NCBI GenBank assembly: GCA_016716835.1
Contig: JADJUW010000001.1
Location: forward strand, 1 to 64,000
DNA: 64,000 bases
Direction of reading: 5' to 3'
Source: Myxococcales bacterium
Lineage (GTDB): Bacteria; Myxococcota_A; Polyangia; Haliangiales; Haliangiaceae
Shown piece by piece: positions 47,950 to 55,581 of this stretch (the stretch's first letter is position 1; every line of letters begins with the position of its first letter). The notes beneath the pieces are model-generated. The model was not told the origin of the DNA. It made no database searches and worked only from the letters and a program-made list of their open reading frames with translations. The translations under genes were made by a program, and so were the position numbers.

Positions 47950-48054
47950 TGGTTTCATAGCAAGATTAGCTACTTAGAAAAGCGATTGGTTAGGCATCAC
48001 AGGAGATCTCGTTTGCCGCAGCAAGTGGCCAACTTGGGCTAGGATGCACCCCGG

Positions 48055-49623
48055 GTGCTGCGCTTTTCCCCCATAAAGTTAATTATTTTCGCGGTGTTAT
48101 TGGCTGCCGTCGCGCTCGCTTGGTACTCGTATTCGCTGTCCCAGAAATCGTACGCCCAGGAGCGCATCACCATCCGCGATACGCTGCACGAGCTGGCAAT
48201 GGAGAAGGTCCTCGGGATCGAATCCCAGCTCCTGGCAACCGACGACAAGCTGTTTGCCGCGGTGAATTTGGCGGACCTCGCGCGCCTTGACCGGGTCGTT
48301 AATCAGCTGGGAGTGCCGGTGCGCAGCGTGTTCGTGCTCGACGAACAATTGGAGGTGCTGCCCGGTGGCTACGTCGCGTCGCGCGAGCGCGAGCGCGCCG
48401 AGGCGATCGCGTTTCGCGAGTTCTTTGAGGAGAGCCTGCTGCCGATCTTGCCGCTGCGCGAGGTGGGCAACGATAGCCGTGGCCACGCCCACCTCGTGGT
48501 CGACGGCTTGCCCTACCTGTTTTCGTTCGTGCGCCGCCAGGTCGAGGGGCGCTCGCACTACATCGTGGTCGAGAGCGACCTCTTGTATCTCGTTGGCTCG
48601 GTCTTTCCCCAGTACTTTGATATTCGCTCGCCGCGGCTATACCAGGTCGTCGACGATCAGGGCGAGATCGTTTATGGCTGGCCGTTTCGCGGCGCGCGCA
48701 CCGTGGTCGAGGCGCCTTTTGTTGAAACGGTTGATCGTTGGCGGGTGCGGGTGGCCGAGCGCCAATCGCCCGCGGCTTCGACCCTCGGCGATCGACGCGT
48801 GTTCGATCTGACCTTCGTTGCCCTGGCGCTGTTGGTGATGGTCGCGGGCATCGTTTTTTTGCTGGCCGCGATGTATCGCGAGCGCAAGTCGATCGAGCTC
48901 AAGAGCGAGTTTGTGTCCAACGTGTCGCACGAGCTCAAGACGCCGCTGTCGATCATCTCGATGTTTAGCGAGATGATGGCGCTGGGCCGCGTCACCAGCG
49001 CCGAGCAGCAGCAAGAATACGCGCAGTCCATTCGCCGCGAGAGCGTGCGCCTGACCGAGATTATCGACAACCTGCTCGACTTCTCGCGCATGGAGGCGGC
49101 CATGGATGAGCAGGATCTCACGCAGGTCGATCTGGCGGGCATCGTCGAGCGCGCCCTGGAGATCGCCGAGGGACGCATCGCGCGCGCGGGGCAGACGGTG
49201 ACCCGCGCGCTCGAGCCGACCGTAACGTTTGCCGACGAGGGCTCGATGTTTATTGCCGTCATCAACCTGCTCGACAATGCCGCGAAGTATGCCGGCAAGG
49301 GCAATGTCATTGCGGTGTCGGTGCGGCCCCAAGGCGATCAGGCGCAGATCACGGTGAGCGATAATGGGCCGGGCATCGCGGCGGAAGAGCAGGCGCGCGT
49401 GTTCGAACGCTTCTATCGCAGCAAGGCGGCGCGGGCGGGCAAGAGCCGTGGCTCGGGCGTTGGCCTGGCGCTGGTCAAGCGCATCGCGCAGGCGCACGGC
49501 GGCGATGTGACGCTGACCAGCGCGATCGGCAAGGGTGCGACGTTTACGCTGTCGATTCCGTTGACGCAATCGCCCCCGCGCAGGCGCACCCCGACGCAAG
49601 CGCCGCTGCCTGACCCCGTGTGA
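48055..49623 (+). CDS. membrane sensor histidine kinase
   Basis: 522 residues, GTG start. Two membrane segments (LIIFAVLLAAVALAWYSYSL near residue 10; FVALALLVMVAGIVFLLAAM near 262) bracket a ~220-residue periplasmic sensor. The kinase core follows: NVSHELKTPLSIISMFSEMM, NLLDNAAKYAG, VSDNGPGIAAEEQ, RGSGVGLALVKRIA. The downstream OmpR-type regulator is the likely partner; the stop overlaps its open frame. Confidence 0.87.
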   Translation: MLRFSPIKLIIFAVLLAAVALAWYSYSLSQKSYAQERITIRDTLHELAMEKVLGIESQLLATDDKLFAAVNLADLARLDRVVNQLGVPVRSVFVLDEQLEVLPGGYVASRERERAEAIAFREFFEESLLPILPLREVGNDSRGHAHLVVDGLPYLFSFVRRQVEGRSHYIVVESDLLYLVGSVFPQYFDIRSPRLYQVVDDQGEIVYGWPFRGARTVVEAPFVETVDRWRVRVAERQSPAASTLGDRRVFDLTFVALALLVMVAGIVFLLAAMYRERKSIELKSEFVSNVSHELKTPLSIISMFSEMMALGRVTSAEQQQEYAQSIRRESVRLTEIIDNLLDFSRMEAAMDEQDLTQVDLAGIVERALEIAEGRIARAGQTVTRALEPTVTFADEGSMFIAVINLLDNAAKYAGKGNVIAVSVRPQGDQAQITVSDNGPGIAAEEQARVFERFYRSKAARAGKSRGSGVGLALVKRIAQAHGGDVTLTSAIGKGATFTLSIPLTQSPPRRRTPTQAPLPDPV

Positions 49624-49658
49624 TTTTGCGCGCGGCCGCCTGGGCGCAGCCGCACGGA

Positions 49659-50372
49659 ATGCGTTACAACGGCGGCGTGGAATCACCAGATAAACGGCGC
49701 ATCCTCATCATCGAGGACGAACCCGATTTGGCGCGCGGGCTGTCCGATGCCCTGCATTTCGAGGGCTTCGTTACGGAAAGCCGCTTCACTGGCCTCGAGG
49801 GCATCGCCGCGGTCGAGTCATGGCAGCCTGATTTGATCTTGCTCGACCTGATGTTGCCCGACGAAAACGGCTATCACGTGTGCCAAGAGATTCGCCAGCG
49901 CGATCCGATCGTGCCGGTGATCATGCTAACCGCCAAGGGCCAAGAGAGCGACAAGGTGCGCGGGCTCGAGGTCGGCGCCGACGACTACGTCACCAAGCCG
50001 TTTTCCGTCGCCGAGCTGGTGGCGCGCATCAAGGCAATTTTTCGCCGCCAGGCGCGGCTGATGTCTGGCGACGATGCCTTCTCCATTGGCGAATGGCACG
50101 TCAACCTGCGCAAGCACACCATGAGCAAGGGGCGCGCGGTTAAGCGCCTAACCTTTTACGAAATCGAGGTCATCAAGATCTTGCGCGAGCGTCGCGACGA
50201 GCCCGTCTCGCGCGACGAGCTGCTCGAAAAGGTGTGGGGCGTCGCGCCCACGCCCAACAACCGCTCGGTCGACAACTTCATCGTCAAGCTACGGCGCAAG
50301 CTCGAAGAAGATCAGAAAGAGCCGAAGCACATCGTCACCGTATACGGCCAAGGCTACAAGTTAGTGCCGTGA
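49659..50372 (+). CDS. OmpR/PhoB-family response regulator
   Basis: About 237 residues from ATG 49659 (GTG 49677 also possible). Receiver domain: acidic IIEDEPDLARG, phospho-acceptor in DLILLDLMLPDENG, Thr in MLTAKG, Lys in YVTKPFS. C-terminal winged helix: LTFYEIEVIKIL, RDELLEKVWG, RSVDNFIVKLRRKL, VYGQGYKLVP. Follows the membrane kinase by 35 bp, so they form a two-component pair. Target genes cannot be read from the window. Confidence 0.9.
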   Translation: MRYNGGVESPDKRRILIIEDEPDLARGLSDALHFEGFVTESRFTGLEGIAAVESWQPDLILLDLMLPDENGYHVCQEIRQRDPIVPVIMLTAKGQESDKVRGLEVGADDYVTKPFSVAELVARIKAIFRRQARLMSGDDAFSIGEWHVNLRKHTMSKGRAVKRLTFYEIEVIKILRERRDEPVSRDELLEKVWGVAPTPNNRSVDNFIVKLRRKLEEDQKEPKHIVTVYGQGYKLVP

Positions 50373-51040
50373 ATGGGTCTTTTGCGCCCATTTCGGCGTA
50401 CGTCCTCGCGAGCTTCGTTGCGTACCGTCGTACGCGCCTCAGCATCGCTGTGGGCGTGCGCCAAACTGGACGCAAAATCCCTCATTCACGCGAGACATTG
50501 TTCGTATAGGCGCCGGGCGCGGCTCCAAATGGCCAGCGCCCCGGCGCTCCATCGCCAAGCAAGCTGAACCGTAAAAATCGCGCTGGTCGCAATCGGCGGA
50601 ACGCCTTGGTTCACGTTGCGTTCTGCGGATCAGATTCGGATATGGCTAACAATCGTGTTGCCGCGTCCCCGGCCCTGGGCTTTGAGGGGCCCGGGCCGGG
50701 CGCTGATGGGGGGGGGTAAATTATTTGTGTGCCAGTTTTCATTCTGGTTGGATAATTCAGTGACCTCACAAAGGTGGCCCTATTCAATGAACGGAAGCTT
50801 CTGTTCTCTAAAAAGGCGCTTAGTGAATAGCGGAGCAGCGGCGGGATTTGAATCGATGGATGGTGAGCGCTTCCCTCCGAACAATGCCGGCTTCGCCATG
50901 CACGCTCGCGACCGTGCACGCGGCCTCGCTAACTTTTTTCCAGACCCATTGCGGTAGCCTTGCGCTACTGACAAATCAAGCACTTTGGCGTCTAGGGGCT
51001 AAAAATCGAAGTAATAACCGGCACGGAGCCGTGACAGTCG
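50373..51040. other. poorly coding gap with a strong GC hairpin
   Basis: No confident gene. A strong hairpin sits at 50668-50700 (arms CCCGGCCC and GGGCCGGG), followed by a run of eight or more G; it lacks a T tract on either side. A short - strand frame below 50611 (NQGVPPIATSAIFTVQLAWR and on) looks protein-like but has no support. Base composition is lower in GC than the flanks. Confidence 0.4.
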
Positions 51041-51739
51041 CTATCGGGATGGAAGTAGCTGGCTTGGTGGCCATCTATTTGAGGGGAGACTCAAGGCAAC
51101 GCGGGTCAGTCCCTCGTAGGCGGCAACCTCCATCGAGCTTGAGATGCCTGTGGCATCCAGCGCATTCCATATTTGAAGGTAGTTGGGTCCAGCGCGATCG
51201 GCGTCAGTTTCAAACGCTAGCTCTAACCCGTGAAGCATTTGCGCGGAGGTATGAGATTGAGCAAGCTCGCTGGGGCTCTCTTTGGCGAAGATGAGGTCCG
51301 TCGTAAGCGCATACAGCAAAATATCTATGCCGCTTACTGTGCGTCCAATCAGTTGATTGATTGCCGTTTCCGTCTGAGTTCTCCACGCCAATGGAAGCTC
51401 ATCGCCCGCGCCATACCAGTCCAAGGGACTTAGCAGATCAACACGTGCACGCGTTATGCTGAACTTGTCCAGATCCCTTGCAACAAATTCGTATGGTTCG
51501 CCGCCTATTTTTAGAACAACAGGACCATCCGTGTAATGCACGTCTTCTCGAAGATCCCACATGACCCAGTAATCTTCGAACGTTTTGCCGATGAGTCCGT
51601 TAAGCTCTGCACCTAATACTTCAATCAGCGTGTGTGGATCGCGAAAAAAATTGGGCTCAAAGTTTGGCACGCCGTACATTAGGAGGTCGACAGTTGCGTG
51701 TTTGACCCCGAGAATCAAGACAGCGCCGCGGTGCGACAT
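51041..51739 (-). CDS. hypothetical protein
   Basis: 232 residues from ATG 51739. No signal peptide or membrane segment; acidic, mixed alpha/beta (FEDYWVMWDLREDVHYTDGP, FVARDLDKFSITRARVDLLS). I do not recognise a family. Codon and base use is less GC-rich than the neighbours and it stands alone between noncoding stretches, as expected of a transferred gene. An immunity-protein-like role is possible but unsupported. Confidence 0.55.
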   Translation of the reverse strand: MSHRGAVLILGVKHATVDLLMYGVPNFEPNFFRDPHTLIEVLGAELNGLIGKTFEDYWVMWDLREDVHYTDGPVVLKIGGEPYEFVARDLDKFSITRARVDLLSPLDWYGAGDELPLAWRTQTETAINQLIGRTVSGIDILLYALTTDLIFAKESPSELAQSHTSAQMLHGLELAFETDADRAGPNYLQIWNALDATGISSSMEVAAYEGLTRVALSLPSNRWPPSQLLPSR

Positions 51740-52008
51740 GGGTGATTTCCGTGTGCAACCGGAAACATTATTGCGGACCTGGAGCCTTTCGGCCCAGTTT
51801 GCACATTAATGCTAAATCAATGACCGTCCAAAAAAACCATCAGAAGTAGCAAGTTACGCGGCCAGCTCGCCCTGGCCGTAGGTGCGCCGCATCGCAAGGC
51901 GAAAGATGGCTCGCGCCGCGGAGGCTCGACGTGGCCTAATTGACCGGCGGCGCGACGGGCCCCGCCGGTAGGCTCAGCACATTTACAAGGGACTTGTATG
52001 TGATGGCC
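51740..52008. other. gap without clear gene
   Basis: Only a short - strand frame reading AIFRLAMRRTYGQGELAA and a stop (around 51855-51910) looks protein-like, perhaps the tail of a lost gene. Nothing else is seen. Confidence 0.25.
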
Positions 52009-53235
52009 TTAGCGGCCGCGCCGACGCAGGCGCGCCAACACGACGAGACCTAGCAAGATCGACGCTGAGCCGCCGGAGGCGGAGCAGCATCCCTTCCCGC
52101 CGAGGTTGGCGCGTTCGCAGGTGGCGGGCACGTCGACGGCGGCATAGTTGGCGCAGATGGCGGCGATGTCGTCGGCTTCCAGGGTGTTCTTGTTGACGTC
52201 GCCGCATTCTTGGCCTGCGGCCATGGTCGCCTCGGTGAGGTCCGGATCGGCGGTTTGCGTGCATAGTGGTACGGGATTGCCCAGGTGGTCGACGGCGGGC
52301 TCTTCGCCGCTGAGGCGACAGGTGTGGCCAAGGCCGAGGAGGTGCCCGAGCTCGTGCGTGATGACGTTGCTAAGCTCGGATTGACAGGTTGCGGCGCCAA
52401 GCGTCGTGCCGTTATGCGCGATGGCAAAGTTGACCCCGTTGATCTGGATATCGGCATCTACGATCTCGCCGTCGCGATCGCTGGTTGGGTCATTGACTGA
52501 TTGCAGCCATGTCAGCGCGGATGCCGCCGGCAGCAAGCACTCCTCGGGTGCGTCGGCGGTGGCCGGCACGCACCACTTGGTGTCGCGAAACTTGATTAAG
52601 TTGACGCCGTCGACGGCTACCTCGCGCCCGCCGATGCGCTCGGGGATGAAGGTCAGGTACGAGCAGCTCGCGGTCGCGTCGGTCCAGGTGTCGAGGGCGG
52701 CCTGGATGACGTCAAATTCGAGCTCCCCAGCGAGCTGCGTCGTGCCCGCCTCGTCGAGCCCGAGGTAGATGCAGTTCGCTGCCCAATACAAGCGATTCCC
52801 GCTGCTGCTGGTGTTGCTGACAAAGGGCAGCCTCGCGTCGCCATCGCCTAGCGTGACCTGGAGCGATGTGGCGTGCAGGCGCAGGGCGCCGCTTGGCAAC
52901 GGCGTCGCGAGGCCCGAAACTTCAACGTGTTGGCCGGCTCGCAACAGCGGCAACGAGGGAAAGACTGTTGTCCGAAAACCGGACATGTCGCCACCGGGCT
53001 GGGTGAGCCACACCTGCGTGCCGTCGGCGAGCGCAATCAGGCTGCGCGTGGCGATGTGACCACCCGGCAGCCGGATGGCGGTGGCCTGGCGAACCTCGCC
53101 TTGCGCTTGCTTGAACTCGCGGGCGGCGCCTGGCGCCTCGCTCCACGCCGAGCCCATCGTGCCGAGCACCACAAGCAGCGATGCCACGAGCCGTAAAACT
53201 GCAAAAATATCACCAACAAGCCAAGGGGTACGCAC
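52009..53235 (-). CDS. matrixin-like secreted metalloprotease with MYXO-CTERM-like tail
   Basis: About 408 residues starting at GTG 53235 just before a signal peptide (LRLVASLLVVLGTMGSAWS); upstream frame would overlap gltX. The zinc site HELGHLLGLGHTC matches HExxHxxGxxH. Upstream WAANCIYLGLDEAG and LDTWTDATASCSYLTF are matrixin-like. The tail GKGCCSASGG, ASILLGLVVLA, RLRRRGR is MYXO-CTERM-like. A surface-anchored protease is expected. Divergent from gltX with ~36 bp between the starts. Confidence 0.82.
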   Translation of the reverse strand: MRTPWLVGDIFAVLRLVASLLVVLGTMGSAWSEAPGAAREFKQAQGEVRQATAIRLPGGHIATRSLIALADGTQVWLTQPGGDMSGFRTTVFPSLPLLRAGQHVEVSGLATPLPSGALRLHATSLQVTLGDGDARLPFVSNTSSSGNRLYWAANCIYLGLDEAGTTQLAGELEFDVIQAALDTWTDATASCSYLTFIPERIGGREVAVDGVNLIKFRDTKWCVPATADAPEECLLPAASALTWLQSVNDPTSDRDGEIVDADIQINGVNFAIAHNGTTLGAATCQSELSNVITHELGHLLGLGHTCRLSGEEPAVDHLGNPVPLCTQTADPDLTEATMAAGQECGDVNKNTLEADDIAAICANYAAVDVPATCERANLGGKGCCSASGGSASILLGLVVLARLRRRGR

Positions 53236-53271
53236 TATGCGCAGTCTAACACGCCGTGATAAAAGCGTGGC

Positions 53272-54788
53272 GTGACCGACGCCCCAGGCAAGCCGCATTC
53301 GTCTCAACATCACTCGCCAGCGATCTTAGCGGCCGACGCGCCAAAGGGCCCGGTGCGCGTACGCATCGCGCCGTCACCCACAGGCGACCCGCATGTAGGT
53401 ACGGCGTATATCGCGCTCTTTAACTACGTTTTTGCCAAGCAGCACGGCGGCAAGTTCATCCTGCGCATTGAGGATACCGACCAGGCGCGGGCGCGCTCCG
53501 ACAGCGAAGGCATGATCTACGACGCCTTGCGGTGGCTCGGGCTGTCATGGGACGAGGGCCCGGATGTTGGCGGGCCCTATGGGCCATACCGCCAGAGCGA
53601 GCGCGCATCGATCTACCAGACACACGCCGCGATGCTAGTCGGCAGCGGCAAGGCCTATCGCTGTTTTTGCACCGCCGAGCGGATGGCCGAGGTGCGCGCC
53701 GCGCAGATGGCGGCCAAGCAAAATCCCGGCTATGACCGGCATTGTCGCGCCATCGCGGCCGACGAGTCGACGCGGCGCGCGGCGACCGGCGAGCCACATA
53801 CGATTCGTCTGGCGACGCCGCTGGCGGGCCACGTCACCGTCCACGACACCTTGCGCGGCGAGGTGGTGTTTGACGTCACCCAGATCGACGATCAGGTGTT
53901 GATGAAATCCGACGGGCTGCCCACCTACCACCTCGCCAACGTGGTGGATGACAAGCTCATGCTAATTAGCCACGTCATCCGCGCCGAGGAATGGATCACC
54001 TCGACGCCCAAGCACGTGCTGCTCTACCAGGCGTTTGGCTGGGAGCCGCCGGTGTTCATTCACATGCCGCTCTTGCGCAATGCCGACAAATCCAAGATTT
54101 CCAAGCGCAAGAATCCGGTGTCGATCAACTACTATCGCGACGTCGGATCTTTCCGCAGGCGCTGGTCAATTTCTTGGGCACGATGGGCTGGTCGTTTGGC
54201 GGGGAACGCGAGGTCTTCTCGGTGCCCGAGATGATCGAGGTGTTTAGCTGGCAGCGGATGTCGCTGGGCGGGCCGGTGTTTAATCTCGAAAAACTTACCT
54301 GGCTCAACGAACAGTATCTGCACCAGCTTTCGCACGAACAGCTCGTCGATGCGCTGCTCGGCTGGCGGCTGCGGCGCGACTATTTGCTCAAGGTGGCGCC
54401 ACTGATTCGCGAGCGAATTCGCAAGCTCGATGAGTTTATCCCGGCGACCGAGTACTTCTTTGCCGGTGATGTCGACTACCGCGAGGTCTTGGGCGACATG
54501 ATGTGGCCCGAGGTCGCGCCGGGCGATATCGCCAAGGGGTTGCTCGCCTACGTCGATCGTTGCGAGGCGCTGGAGGCGTGGGATGCCACCGACCTCGAGA
54601 CGCAGGCGCGCGAATGGACCGAGCAGCTTGGGTGGAAGAGCAAGCATGCCTATATGTTGCTGCGCTGCGCCGCGACCGGCCGCAAGGCGTCGCCGCCGCT
54701 GTTTGAAACCATAGCCGTGCTCGGCAAAGAAATGGTGCGCCGGCGGCTACGCCTAGCCGCGGACGCCATCGCCAAGAGCAAGCGGTAG
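53272..54788 (+). CDS. gltX: glutamyl-tRNA synthetase (frameshifted)
   Basis: Class I aminoacyl-tRNA synthetase charging tRNA with Glu. HIGH-type motif APSPTGDPHVGTAY near residue 35 and KMSKS-type motif DKSKISKRKN near 275. The N-terminal frame runs to ~54150 (NPVSINYYRDV), then one missing base shifts into the frame ending at 54788 (FPQALVNFLGTMGWSFGGE; C-terminal anticodon-binding region). Total about 505 residues, the normal length. The gene is normally essential, so the break is most likely a sequence error unless a second copy exists. Confidence 0.9.
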
Positions 54789-54798
54789 GCCAGGGCGC

Positions 54799-55581
54799 AT
54801 GGCCAGCGCCTCGCTCGTTCGCCGCGGCTACGCCCACGTGGTTGCTGCCTTTGATGCCATCGACGCCGAGCGCGCGCCCCTGCCGGCAAATGGCCCCAGC
54901 GAGCGCGTGGTGGTCGCTACCGTGCTCTTGGTCGCAACCCTCGGCATGCTGCTGCAAGAGTACGTCGGCGCGCGGCGGTTTTTTGTGCGCCACTTTTCGT
55001 CGTATCAAGACGCGGCTGGCGCGTATTGGGAGCTGTGGCAGTTTTGTTGGTGGGGGCTGTGGCGGGTGGTGGGCTACATCGTGCTGCCGTGCGCCGCTAT
55101 CTGGTGGGTGTTGCGCCAGCGGGTGCGAGATTTTCACCTTGGCTTAGGCGAATTGCCAAAGCACGCATGGCTCTATGGAATCATGTTGCTCGCGGTGCTG
55201 CCGGTGGTGTGGCTGGCCTCGCAGGCGCCCGCGTTTCGCGACACGTACCCGTTTTACTCATTGGCGCACCGCTCGGCGTTTGATTTTATCGCATGGCAGC
55301 TCATCTACGGCGCGCAGTTTATCGGCGTCGAGTTTTTCTTTCGCGGCTGGCTGCTGCATGGCCTGCGCCCCATGTTTGGCGCCCACGCCATCTTCATCGC
55401 GGTCGTGCCGTATTGCATGATCCATTTTCCCAAGCCGATGCCCGAAGCGATCGGCTCGGTCATCGCGGGGCTCGTGCTCGGCACCATGGCGCTGCGCAGC
55501 AAGAGCATTTGGGGTGGCGTCGTGCTCCACATCGCGGTGGCCGTCGCGATGGACGCGTTGGCGATTATGGCTCGCCGGTAG
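54799..55581 (+). CDS. CPBP-family intramembrane glutamic protease, candidate myxosortase
   Basis: 260 residues, ATG 11 bp after the gltX stop. Several membrane helices; the family motif is IGVEFFFRGWLLHGLRP (E-x3-R), followed by YCMIHFPKPMPEAIGSVIAG and GGVVLHIAVAVAMD with conserved His. CPBP proteases cleave C-terminal or prenylated substrates in the membrane; myxosortases that process MYXO-CTERM proteins belong to this superfamily. The window carries four MYXO-CTERM-like substrates, one two genes upstream, so this role is a reasonable inference. Confidence 0.78.
   Translation: MASASLVRRGYAHVVAAFDAIDAERAPLPANGPSERVVVATVLLVATLGMLLQEYVGARRFFVRHFSSYQDAAGAYWELWQFCWWGLWRVVGYIVLPCAAIWWVLRQRVRDFHLGLGELPKHAWLYGIMLLAVLPVVWLASQAPAFRDTYPFYSLAHRSAFDFIAWQLIYGAQFIGVEFFFRGWLLHGLRPMFGAHAIFIAVVPYCMIHFPKPMPEAIGSVIAGLVLGTMALRSKSIWGGVVLHIAVAVAMDALAIMARR

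Noticed and set aside
50838..50854. tRNA/tmRNA T-arm-like string (GATTCAAATCCCGCCGC on the - strand), possible attachment site
   Set aside because: The flanking bases do not form a T stem or an acceptor stem of tRNA length, and no second copy is seen in the window.
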